DNA of 64,000 nt from Nonomuraea africana (GTDB lineage: Bacteria > Actinomycetota > Actinomycetes > Streptosporangiales > Streptosporangiaceae), in assembly GCF_014873535.1 (NCBI RefSeq), contig NZ_JADBEF010000001.1:1736001-1800000 (forward strand). Reading direction: 5' to 3'. Below are positions 34,548 through 42,141 of this stretch, one piece after another; the first letter of the stretch is position 1; every line of letters starts with the position of its first letter. A program made the position numbers and the translations under genes. A model generated the notes under the pieces. The model was not told the origin of the DNA, made no database searches, and saw only the letters and a list, made by a program, of their open reading frames with translations.

Positions 34548-35498
34548 ATGAAGATCAGAATCCTGGCGGCGATCACCGTCGCGCTGGCGATGCTCGGGCT
34601 GCCGGGCCCGGCGCAGGCCGACCCTGACCACGGCGCGATCCGCTACGCCTCGGCGAAGGGCTGCGTGAAGAAGGACGGCAGCACCGTCCCCTGCGGCACC
34701 TGGCGGCTGGTCACCCACGACGGGAAGGTCAGCCTGCTCAAGGACGCCCAGCTGCGCGCGGTCGGCGCGGACGGCAAGGAGGTCGACTACGCCGTCGCGC
34801 CGCTGGCCGTCTCGGGGGACGGCCAGAAGGTCGCCTACTTCAGGAAGGACGGCAGGCTGGCCGTCCGCACCATGCATGGGAGCGTCAAGCTGCTGCAGAA
34901 GGACGCGCTGCCGGCCAGGACCAACCAGTACGAGGTGGTCCTCCAGCTCTCCGACGACGGCGCGCGGCTCGCGGTCATCGCCTCCAGGGTGCAGCTGTTC
35001 GACACCGCGACGGGGAACAGGCTCGGGGTGCTGCCCAAGCACCAGTCCTTCATCGGCTTCAGCGGCGATGGTCAGAAGGTGCTGACCAGCACCGACGGTG
35101 ACGAGTCTGTGCTGGAGATGCACGTCTTCGACCTGGCGGGCAGGCGGCTGCTGGACGGCACGCCGCCGCAGCTGGTCGCGAGCAACGGCCCCTACGCGCT
35201 CAACTCCGACGGCAAGACCCTCGCGGTGCTGGTGGCGGGGAAGAAGGTCGCGCTGTACGACCTGTCGTCCGACCAGATGGTCGGTGACCACCGGATCAAG
35301 CTGCCCAAGGAGGGGACGGTCCACAAGATCGACTGGACCGGCGACAGCCAGGTGACGCTGCACGTCTCGCAGTACCCGGAGGGCAAGCCGACCAGGATGA
35401 CGGTCATGCAGCACGACGTGACCTCGGGGGCGACGCGCGTGCGCGACAGCTACTCCATGCTGAAGGACACGTTCGTCTTCGCCGCCTGCGGCGGCTGA
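34548..35498 (+). CDS. Secreted beta-propeller-like protein 2
   Basis: This 316-aa paralogue of the preceding gene has a signal peptide (MKIRILAAITVALAMLGLPG ending near AQA), the same Cys segment (GCVKKDGSTVPCGTWRLV) and propeller repeats VSGDGQKVAYFRKDG, LSDDGARLAVIASRV, FSGDGQKVLTSTDGD, LNSDGKTLAVLVAGK and WTGDSQVTLHVSQYP. The two genes share a transcript (gap of a few bases, gggagag before the start). ATG 34548 is preferred to GTG 34545. No close functional family is known to me; the pair may form a heteromer. Confidence 0.7.
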   Translation: MKIRILAAITVALAMLGLPGPAQADPDHGAIRYASAKGCVKKDGSTVPCGTWRLVTHDGKVSLLKDAQLRAVGADGKEVDYAVAPLAVSGDGQKVAYFRKDGRLAVRTMHGSVKLLQKDALPARTNQYEVVLQLSDDGARLAVIASRVQLFDTATGNRLGVLPKHQSFIGFSGDGQKVLTSTDGDESVLEMHVFDLAGRRLLDGTPPQLVASNGPYALNSDGKTLAVLVAGKKVALYDLSSDQMVGDHRIKLPKEGTVHKIDWTGDSQVTLHVSQYPEGKPTRMTVMQHDVTSGATRVRDSYSMLKDTFVFAACGG

Positions 35499-35508
35499 CC
35501 CACCCACC

Positions 35509-35548
35509 CCGGCCCGCGGCGCCCCGACTCGTGGCGGCCGCGGGCCGG
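35509..35548 (+). terminator. Hairpin after the twin propeller genes
   Basis: An 11-bp perfect stem (ccggcccgcgg / ccgcgggccgg) begins 10 bases after the stop of the second gene. Confidence 0.75.
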
Positions 35549-35811
35549 TGTCGTTCGCGGGCGGTAGGTGGGGATGGTGGGTGGCTCAGGATGGCCCCGC
35601 ACTCGGGAGGTGCTCACCAGCTATGAGGTACGGCCTGCGGGGTCGCATCTCGGGAGGAGGTTCACCCCTCCGCGGCGGGTGCCACCTGCCGTCGGGGCCG
35701 CGTTCGAAGGGAGGCACCAGGGACCGGTGCCGTTGGGGGACGGCTCGGGGTGTGCGGATCGGGGAGGCGCGGGACTCCCCGTCGGCCGGCGAGGTAGGAA
35801 ACAATGCCCGC

Positions 35812-36351
35812 ATGACGGACCGGACCGTGCGGATCTCGAAGTACCTCGCCAAACACCTGCGCCATGACCCCGGCGCCATCGGGATCACGCTCGACGCGCA
35901 GGGCTGGGTCCCGATCGACGAGTTGCTGGACGCCGCGGCCAGGGACGGCTTCCCCATCACCAGGGACGAGCTCTCCCGGGCGGTCTCCGACAACGACAAG
36001 CAGCGGTACGCCATCGCGGGCGACCTGATCAGAGCGAGCCAGGGTCACTCGGTCGCCGTGGATCTCGGTTTGCCGCCCGTCGAGCCTCCCGCGATCCTTT
36101 ACCACGGGACCGCTCCCCGCAGCCTGGCGGCCATCAAGGCGTCGGGGTTGCTGCCGATGTCGAGGCAGTACGTCCACCTCTCGGCCGACCGCGCCACGGC
36201 CGAGCGGGTCGGCGCTCGCCGGGGGACTCCGGTGATGCTGGTCGTCGCCTCGGGGGAGATGCACGCGGGTGGACACGAGTTCAGGGTCAGCGCCAACGGG
36301 GTGTGGCTGGCCGACGCCGTCCCGCCGGAGTTCCTCCGCTTTCCCGGCTGA
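35812..36351 (+). CDS. kptA: RNA 2'-phosphotransferase
   Basis: A 179-aa Tpt1/KptA enzyme that transfers an RNA 2'-phosphate to NAD+, giving ADP-ribose cyclic phosphate. The N-terminal winged helix has ISKYLAKHLRHDPG with the catalytic Arg and His of the R-H-R-R set; the ART-like C-terminal domain has ILYHGTAPRSLAAI, QYVHLSADRATAERVG and the final FRVSANGVWLADAVPPEFL. Length is normal. Bacteria lack the fungal-type tRNA splicing that makes this substrate, so its natural RNA is unknown. It stands alone. Confidence 0.9.
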   Translation: MTDRTVRISKYLAKHLRHDPGAIGITLDAQGWVPIDELLDAAARDGFPITRDELSRAVSDNDKQRYAIAGDLIRASQGHSVAVDLGLPPVEPPAILYHGTAPRSLAAIKASGLLPMSRQYVHLSADRATAERVGARRGTPVMLVVASGEMHAGGHEFRVSANGVWLADAVPPEFLRFPG

Positions 36352-36561
36352 CGGATCAGGCCTGCGGGGTTCCTGGGAGTCAGAGGGGGTGCCCCGGATG
36401 ACGGCCGGGGGTGGAGGTTCCCAGGCCGCAGATCCCCAAGGCGTTCGCCGGGGTGAGAAGTGGGGTGCGGCAGTGCGGCCCCGATGATCCGTGGCCGTCT
36501 CGCTCGCCAAGGTCATGCAATCCCGGAGCGGCCGGGAACACCCTTACCGACTCAGGCAAAA

Positions 36562-36614
36562 CCCCGGCCGCCGGGGACGCCCCTCAGCTGGAGAGGTGCC
36601 CCCGGCGGCCGGGG
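36562..36614. terminator. Long GC hairpin between convergent genes
   Basis: Perfect 15-bp stem (ccccggccgccgggg / ccccggcggccgggg) with a 23-base loop, 20 bases past the end of the CHAP-protein gene. It serves that minus-strand gene and possibly kptA on the other strand. The rest of 36352-36633 shows nothing else. Confidence 0.75.
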
Positions 36615-36633
36615 CAGGGGAGTCGCGAGCGGA

Positions 36634-37338
36634 CTACGCGCCCGAGTACTGCGGGTAGCCGTACCCTACGACCTGCGACTTCGGACGCACCCGCTGCTCG
36701 ACGGCACCGTTACCGGTGTTGCCCTCGATCGTGGTGATCGTGCCGTTGCCGTTGTCCTTCTCGACGAACCCGACGTGGTTGATGGAGCTGATGCTCTTGC
36801 CGCCGCTCCACGAGAAGAAGACGACCGCGCCGGGCTTGGGGGTGGTGCCCCAGCGCTTGTTGGCCTTGAACCACTTGGCGTGGGTCACGGTGTAGGCGTC
36901 CCATCCGACCTGGGGACGGGCGCCGGTCATCTCGCCGACCCACGAGACGAACATCGCGCACCACGCGGCGTTGGCGTAGGCACGGGGGCTGCCGCCGTCA
37001 CGAGCGACGGTCTCCCTGGCGCGGGGGGAGTTGACGTACCAGTCCTGGAACTTGGTGCCACCGCCGGAGGCGTTCTCCTTGATGCCGATCTGCTTCTTAG
37101 CCGCGGCGAGGACGGCAGAGGCGGTGGGCATGGCGGGGATGCGCTGCTTGACGGCGGCCTGCTTGCCGTCGGTCTTCTGTGCGGCCATTGCGGCCACGTG
37201 GGACTTGTCCTGGGGGGCGGGAGCGGTGTCGGCCTGGGCGGCCTGCGTGGGAACCAGCGAACCTGCGACCACCGCTGCGCCGAGGGCGGCGTGGGCGTAG
37301 GACAGCTTGGGGGCACGGCTACGACGGTGCTTGGCCAT
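36634..37338 (-). CDS. Secreted CHAP-domain cell-wall hydrolase
   Basis: The 234-aa exported protein has a signal peptide (KLSYAHAALGAAVVAGSLVP ending at AQA), a linker and a CHAP amidase/endopeptidase domain. Catalytic Cys lies in ANAAWCAMFVSWVGE and His in SSINHVGFVEKDNGN; VVFFSWSGGKS and ITTIEGNTGNG complete the fold. CHAP enzymes cut peptidoglycan peptides or amide bonds. The ATG at 37338 follows an AAGGAGAG element about 11 bases upstream. The c-di-AMP riboswitch directly upstream should switch expression off when c-di-AMP is high, as for other actinobacterial wall hydrolases. Confidence 0.9.
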   Translation of the reverse strand: MAKHRRSRAPKLSYAHAALGAAVVAGSLVPTQAAQADTAPAPQDKSHVAAMAAQKTDGKQAAVKQRIPAMPTASAVLAAAKKQIGIKENASGGGTKFQDWYVNSPRARETVARDGGSPRAYANAAWCAMFVSWVGEMTGARPQVGWDAYTVTHAKWFKANKRWGTTPKPGAVVFFSWSGGKSISSINHVGFVEKDNGNGTITTIEGNTGNGAVEQRVRPKSQVVGYGYPQYSGA

Positions 37339-37367
37339 GAAAGGGGGACTCTCCTTGCTTAGCTTCA

Positions 37368-37484
37368 TGCCGCTTACCGGGTTAGCTGACGGGTTCGGAC
37401 GTGAAGCTGCCCTACGGCACGGTGTGCCGATTCACCCCAGAAGGATTGGGTCCCCGGTTCCGCATGGTGCGGATTCAGCGGTCA
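37368..37484 (-). ncRNA. c-di-AMP riboswitch (ydaO-yuaA class)
   Basis: Read on the minus strand the leader contains, in order, ggaaccggggacccaatcc, ggggtgaatcggcacaccg, and ccgaacccgtcagctaaccc followed by ggtaagcgg: the conserved core of the ydaO-yuaA c-di-AMP riboswitch. It ends about 30 bases before the start of a secreted CHAP-domain wall hydrolase, the classical actinobacterial target. Confidence 0.92.
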
Positions 37485-37625
37485 CAGGCAGGGGGCCTGT
37501 GATGATCTGCAATGTCAGGCAATGTCCGGTTAGTCCGGGTTTATGCCTCGAGTGACCCCAAGGTAATACATGAGGCAAGTTGGATACAAATTGATAAAGG
37601 TCCCGCGATCATCTACGGTCAGGTC

Positions 37626-38087
37626 ATGTCGCCCCAGGACCTGTTCAACCACGGCCTGCAGGAGGACGGACGCCGTCCACGCGAAGCACGCAGATGGTAT
37701 CTCCTGGCGATCGAATCAGGGCACCAGGAGGCCGCCCGCAGGGCGGCCTTCAACCTCGCCCTCATCGAGGATGAGGACGGCCGTGTCGACGAGGCCCGCC
37801 ACTGGTACGGCAGGGCCGGCACCCCCCGGGCGATGTTCAATCTGGGCGTCCTGGAAGAGGGCTGCGGCAACGCCGAGGCGGCACGTCACTGGTACGCAAA
37901 GGCCGTGGAAAGTGGCCACGCCGAGGCCGCGCCCCGGGCGATGTTCAACCTGGGACTCCTGGAGGACCGGGCCGGCGACCGCACGAGGGCCCGCGGCCAC
38001 TACCTGATGGCGGTCGGCTCGGGCCACGAGGAGGCCGCCGCGCGGGCCCGCGCGAACCTCGAGGCGCTCAGCGAGCACCCAGCCTGA
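37626..38087 (+). CDS. Tetratricopeptide / Sel1-like repeat protein
   Basis: The 153-aa protein is made of four helical repeats with the pattern AARHWYxxAVESGHxEAAPRAMFNLGLLE: EARRWYLLAIESGHQEAARR, EARHWYGRAG, AARHWYAKAVESGHAEAAPR and RARGHYLMAVGSGHEEAAAR. Such repeats hold partner proteins. ATG 37626 is the first good start; the ribosome binding site is weak. Its end overlaps the convergent oxidoreductase gene by 20 bases. Confidence 0.8.
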   Translation: MSPQDLFNHGLQEDGRRPREARRWYLLAIESGHQEAARRAAFNLALIEDEDGRVDEARHWYGRAGTPRAMFNLGVLEEGCGNAEAARHWYAKAVESGHAEAAPRAMFNLGLLEDRAGDRTRARGHYLMAVGSGHEEAAARARANLEALSEHPA

Positions 38088-39027
38088 CCCGCGCCTCCTC
38101 CAGCATCCGCATCATCGCCAGGCTCTCGTCCAGCGGCATGATCGCGCTCTCCGTCCTGCCCTCCCGCAGCGCCTCGCGCACCTCGCGGATCTCGCCCGCG
38201 TAGCCGTTCGACGAAGGGTCAAGAACGCGTTCCTCGGTCTCGAAGCCGGGACCCGACAGCGTGACGCGCTGCGGCGCCCAGAACGGCGCGGCGATGTCGG
38301 CGCGCAGCCCCGTGCCCACCACGGTCGCGGTGTTGGCCAGCGGACTGATCAACGAGGTGTCGAGCAGCGCGCGAGCCCCGCCCTCGTAGGTCAGCAGCGC
38401 CCCCACCTCGGCGTCGACACCAGAGGGACCGAGCGATCCTGTGAGATGCGTCTCAGCCGGCTCGCCGAGCAGCAGATGCGCCAGCCCGAACGGATAGATG
38501 CCCAGGTCGAGCAGGACCCCGCCGCCCAGCGCAGGGTTCCAGAGGCGGTGCTTCTCCTCGTACGGCAGGACGAACCCGAACGACGCCTGGACCGAGCGCA
38601 GCGCGCCGAACCGCTCCTCGGTCAGCAGCCCCCTGATCAGGGGGTTGAACCGCATCCACATCGCTTCCATCAGGAACACGCCGGCCTGCCTGGCCAGCTT
38701 CACCATGCGCTCCGCGTCGGCCAGCGAGGCGGCCAGCGGCTTCTCGCACAGCACCGCCTTGCCCGCCGCGATCGCCGCCTCGGCCACCTCCAGGTGCTGG
38801 GCGTGCGGGGTGGCCACGTAGACCACGTCCACCGCCGGATCGGCGCACAGGTCGGCGTAGGAGCCGTAGGCCGAGTCCGCGCCCAGGGTCGCGGCCAGCT
38901 CCGTCGCCCTGCCCAGATCGCGCGAGCCGACCGCGGCCACCCGCATCCCGGGCTCGGCGGCGATCACCGCGCCGACCGTCCTGGCGATCCCACCGGTCGC
39001 CGCGATTCCCCAAGCCAGATCAGCCAT
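38068..39027 (-). CDS. Gfo/Idh/MocA-family oxidoreductase
   Basis: A 319-aa NAD(P)-dependent sugar or cyclitol dehydrogenase. The N-terminal Rossmann part has WGIAATGGIARTVGAVI, VAAVGSRDLGRATELA and VYVATPHAQHLEVAEAAIAAGKAVLCEKPLA, with the family lysine in EKP. The C-terminal substrate domain has GGGVLLDLGIYPFGLAHLLLG with the conserved Asp and, where His is usual, a Tyr-Pro pair (IYPF), as in the dimeric dihydrodiol dehydrogenase-like subgroup. The substrate is unknown. It lies 85 bases downstream of an aldo/keto reductase gene on the same strand. Confidence 0.85.
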   Translation of the reverse strand: MADLAWGIAATGGIARTVGAVIAAEPGMRVAAVGSRDLGRATELAATLGADSAYGSYADLCADPAVDVVYVATPHAQHLEVAEAAIAAGKAVLCEKPLAASLADAERMVKLARQAGVFLMEAMWMRFNPLIRGLLTEERFGALRSVQASFGFVLPYEEKHRLWNPALGGGVLLDLGIYPFGLAHLLLGEPAETHLTGSLGPSGVDAEVGALLTYEGGARALLDTSLISPLANTATVVGTGLRADIAAPFWAPQRVTLSGPGFETEERVLDPSSNGYAGEIREVREALREGRTESAIMPLDESLAMMRMLEEARVRLGAR

Positions 39028-39112
39028 GAGAGTCCTCCTTCATCGATCAATCATGAAGGATCGCGGGACGGCGCACGCCGGGCGGGCGCGAGCCGTCCCG
39101 GGAGCGGAGCCC

Positions 39113-39937
39113 TCAGCCCATCCAGTCGAAGGTGGCAGGGTCGGGACCGATGCGCCTGCCGGTGCTCATCGCGCCGATCGCGGCCATGTCCTCGGCGTCG
39201 AGTGTGAAATCGAACACATCGATGTTCTCCCTGATCCGCTCGGGCGTCGCCGACTTGGGGATCACCACGTTGCCGAGCTGGATGTGCCAGCGCAGCACGA
39301 TCTGGGCGGGCGTCTTGGCGTGCTTCATGCCGAGCTTGACCAGCCCGGGATCGTCGAGCAGGCCCTTGCCCTGGCCCAGTGGGCTCCACGCCTCGGTCAG
39401 GATGCCGTTGGCCTCGTGGAAGGCGCGCAGCTCCTTCTGCTGGAACTGCGGGTGCAGCTCGATCTGGTTGATCGAGGGCACGATCTCGCACTCGTTCATG
39501 AGCCGCTCGAGGGTGGGGATGGTGAAGTTCGACACACCGATCGCGCGGACCCTGCCGTCCTTGTAGAGCCGCTCGAGCGACTTCCACGCCTGGACGTACT
39601 TGTCCTGCGAGGGCGCCGGCCAGTGGATCAGATAGAGGTCGAGGTAGTCGAGGCCCAGCTTGCGGAGGCTGGTCTCGAAGGCCGCCTCCGCCCTGTCGTG
39701 GTCGTCGTTCCAGAGCTTCGTGGTGATGAACAGCTTCTCGCGCGGCACCCCCGACCTGGCGACCGCGCGGCCCACCCCCTCCTCGTTGAAGTAGAGCTTC
39801 GCGGTGTCGATGCTGGTGTAGCCCGCCTCGATGGCGAGGCCCACCGCCTGCTCCGCCTCGTCGTCCGGCACCTGCCAGACGCCGAAGCCGAGTTGCGGTA
39901 TCTGAACACCGTCGGTGTTGAGGAGCAGTGAGTTCAT
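39113..39937 (-). CDS. Aldo/keto reductase
   Basis: A 274-aa NADPH-dependent reductase of the AKR5-like group. The catalytic tetrad is visible: Asp in SIDTAKLYFNEE with the Tyr, Lys in FITTKLWNDD, and His in DLYLIHWPAPSQ; the cofactor site is VVIPKSATPERIRENIDVFDF. It probably reduces small aldehydes or diketo compounds. ATG 39937 is chosen for GGAG eight bases upstream; two upstream starts (39943, 39958) are less well placed. It may be cotranscribed with the Gfo/Idh/MocA gene. Confidence 0.9.
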   Translation of the reverse strand: MNSLLLNTDGVQIPQLGFGVWQVPDDEAEQAVGLAIEAGYTSIDTAKLYFNEEGVGRAVARSGVPREKLFITTKLWNDDHDRAEAAFETSLRKLGLDYLDLYLIHWPAPSQDKYVQAWKSLERLYKDGRVRAIGVSNFTIPTLERLMNECEIVPSINQIELHPQFQQKELRAFHEANGILTEAWSPLGQGKGLLDDPGLVKLGMKHAKTPAQIVLRWHIQLGNVVIPKSATPERIRENIDVFDFTLDAEDMAAIGAMSTGRRIGPDPATFDWMG

Positions 39938-39994
39938 GTTCATATCTCCATTGTTCACGCTGAGTTAGCTGACGCTTCGGGTGGGCGTCCTACC

Positions 39995-40975
39995 GTGGCG
40001 CGTGTCGTGAGAGAACAGGAATCCGTGGCCTGGGTGGAGTCGCCACTACAGATGCTGTGCGCGGTCGAGGCCCACCACGCCGGGCTGCTGGGTGACCGCA
40101 CGCTGGTGGTGCCGCGAGCGGGTCTGCGTCCGCTCGCCGCGACCCGGCGCGAGCTGGCCAGGCTCGCCCTGCCCGAAGGGCTGGAGCTGGTCAAGCCGCA
40201 GGAGCGCATGCCACGCAGGCTCAACGCCGTCGGCGACGCGTTCTCCGGCCGGGTGCAGCTGCGCTGGATCACCTCCCGCACCGGCCGCGTCGTGATCGTC
40301 GACGACGGCCTGGCCACGATCAGGCTGCTCGAGCTGCTGTCCGCCAGGCCCGCCAAGCCGCTGCTGCGCGCCCGCGCCGCTCCCAGCGCGTGGCGCGGCA
40401 CGCTCGGCCTGCTGGCGGCGCTGCGGCTGCGCGCCGCGGCCGGGCGCGGCGCGCTGTCGGTCTTCACCGCCCTGCCGGTGCCCGGCGAGCTGGCCGATGC
40501 CGTACGGCAGGCGGGGGTCGACCTGGCGGGCCACGACTTCGGCTGGCTGAGCGCGCAGCCGCTCAGCGTGCCAGGACCGGCCGAACGGACCGTCGTGCTG
40601 GGCACCTCCCTGATCAGGAACGGCCTGGTGCACCGCGAGCGCTACCTGCGCTGGCTGGCGGAGCTGGCCGAGCGCGAGCCGCTCGCCTACTTCCCGCACC
40701 GCCGCGAGGACCCCGTCGACCTGGCCCTGATCCGCGAAAGGCCCGGCATCACCGTCCACGCCGCGGGGGTCCCCGCCGAGCTGACGCTGCGCGGCCTGTC
40801 GGCGGGGCAGCGGGTGCTGAGCCTTCCCTCGACCGCGATCAGCTCGCTGCGGGTGCTGCTCAGCCCGCGCGGCGTCGCCGTCGAGCCCGTGCACGTGCCG
40901 GACGACTGGTGGACCAGCCGGGCGGCGCCTTCCCTCCGTTCGCACCTGCAGATGTTCTCGGGAGCTCCCAGTTGA
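39995..40975 (+). CDS. GT52-like glycosyltransferase
   Basis: The 326-aa protein starts WVESPLQMLCAVEAHHAG and contains RVVIVDDGLATIRLLELL, TALPVPGELADAVRQ, VVLGTSLIRNGLVHRERYL, YFPHRREDPVDLALI and LSLPSTAISSLRVLL. This order (SPLQ-N-x-A start, DDG, PHR-E, PSTAI) is that of GT52-type enzymes, which include alpha-2,3-sialyltransferases using CMP-sialic acid. It has no membrane segment. The nearby CMP-nonulosonate synthesis gene supports transfer of such a sugar. The GTG at 39995 is uncertain; GTG 40006 is possible. The next gene overlaps its stop. Confidence 0.7.
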   Translation: MARVVREQESVAWVESPLQMLCAVEAHHAGLLGDRTLVVPRAGLRPLAATRRELARLALPEGLELVKPQERMPRRLNAVGDAFSGRVQLRWITSRTGRVVIVDDGLATIRLLELLSARPAKPLLRARAAPSAWRGTLGLLAALRLRAAAGRGALSVFTALPVPGELADAVRQAGVDLAGHDFGWLSAQPLSVPGPAERTVVLGTSLIRNGLVHRERYLRWLAELAEREPLAYFPHRREDPVDLALIRERPGITVHAAGVPAELTLRGLSAGQRVLSLPSTAISSLRVLLSPRGVAVEPVHVPDDWWTSRAAPSLRSHLQMFSGAPS

Positions 40976-42141
40976 AGGTTCTGGCTCTGGCCGACTCCGA
41001 CTCGTACCTGAAGTGGGCGGCCAGCCTGCTGGACGACCTGCCGCCCGACTGCGTGACGGAGCTGGCGGTCGTGCGCACCCCGATCACCCCGTCGGCCGAG
41101 CAGATCGCCGCCGCCGTCGCGGGCACCCGCTCCGCCACCGTCCCCGTGCTGTCGGCGAGGGCGCTGCGGCGGACGGCCGATCGCCTGCGCCCTGACGCGA
41201 TCCTGGTGGCCTGCACGGGCCCGGTCGTGGACGTGCTGGTCGCCGAGGTCTTCGACGGCCTGCGCCCGCGCCCGGTCTTCGTCACGGGCCTGCCGGGCAT
41301 CTCCGTGCCCGCGACCGAGAAGGCCTGGCTCTACCGCAGCGGCTGCGACCTGTTCGTCGTGCACAGCGGACGCGAGGTCGCCGAGTTCGGCGAGCTGGCC
41401 ACAGAACTCGGCGGGGGAGGGGCGGTCGGCCTGGCCAGGTTGCCGTTCCTGCGTGACGTCCCCGCGGTCGAGGGCGGCGACCGGGTGGTCTTCGCCACCC
41501 AGGCCAAGGTGCCGAAGCGCCGCGAGGACAGGGAGTCGATCCTGCGCGCGCTGGACCGGCTCGCCGTCGCCCGTCCCGACCTCGACGTCGTGGTCAAGCT
41601 GCGGGCGCTGGAGGACGAGCGGCAGACCCACAACGAGCGCTACCACTACGAGCGGCTCTGGCGGGAGCTCGGGCTGCGGGGGCCCGTGCGCTTCGCCGCC
41701 GGTCCGATGCACGAGCACCTGGCCGGCGCCGCCGGGTTCGTCACCGTCAGCTCCACCGCCGCGCTCGAGGCGATCGCCCAGGACGTGCCGCTGCTGGTGC
41801 TGTCCGACTTCGGGGTGAGCGCTGAGATGATCAACCTGGCGTTCGAGGGCAGCGGCGTCCTCGGCACGCTGGACGACCTGGCGGACGGCGCGTTCATGAC
41901 GCCCTCGCCCGAGTGGTGCGCGGAGAACTACTTCCACCCGCCGGGCCGCAGCGACTGGGTCGGGCTGCTCACCGCGCTGGTCATCGGCCCGCGCACGCCC
42001 GCGCGCTCCCTGCTCGACGGACCCGAGCACGTCGCGGCCCGCCGCAGGGCCCGCCTGCGGGTGGAGATCCCGCCGAAGATGCTGCGGGCGGGCTACCGGG
42101 CCAAGCGCAGGGTCCGCCGCTACATCAGGGCGCTCACCTGA
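40972..42141 (+). CDS. DUF6716 putative glycosyltransferase
   Basis: This 389-aa protein has the two-Rossmann GT-B look: LKVLALADSDSYLKWAASLL at the start, PRPVFVTGLPGISVPATEKAWLYRSGCDLFVVHS (split, about residues 100-135), RVVFATQAKVPKRREDR, and in the second half FVTVSSTAALEAIAQDVPLLVLSDFGVS, close in style to polysialyltransferase-like enzymes. It is assigned to DUF6716, members of which lie in sugar-polymer loci. The TTG start at 40972 overlaps the previous stop (TTGA) with GGAG seven bases before it, so both proteins are made together. Confidence 0.7.
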   Translation: MKVLALADSDSYLKWAASLLDDLPPDCVTELAVVRTPITPSAEQIAAAVAGTRSATVPVLSARALRRTADRLRPDAILVACTGPVVDVLVAEVFDGLRPRPVFVTGLPGISVPATEKAWLYRSGCDLFVVHSGREVAEFGELATELGGGGAVGLARLPFLRDVPAVEGGDRVVFATQAKVPKRREDRESILRALDRLAVARPDLDVVVKLRALEDERQTHNERYHYERLWRELGLRGPVRFAAGPMHEHLAGAAGFVTVSSTAALEAIAQDVPLLVLSDFGVSAEMINLAFEGSGVLGTLDDLADGAFMTPSPEWCAENYFHPPGRSDWVGLLTALVIGPRTPARSLLDGPEHVAARRRARLRVEIPPKMLRAGYRAKRRVRRYIRALT

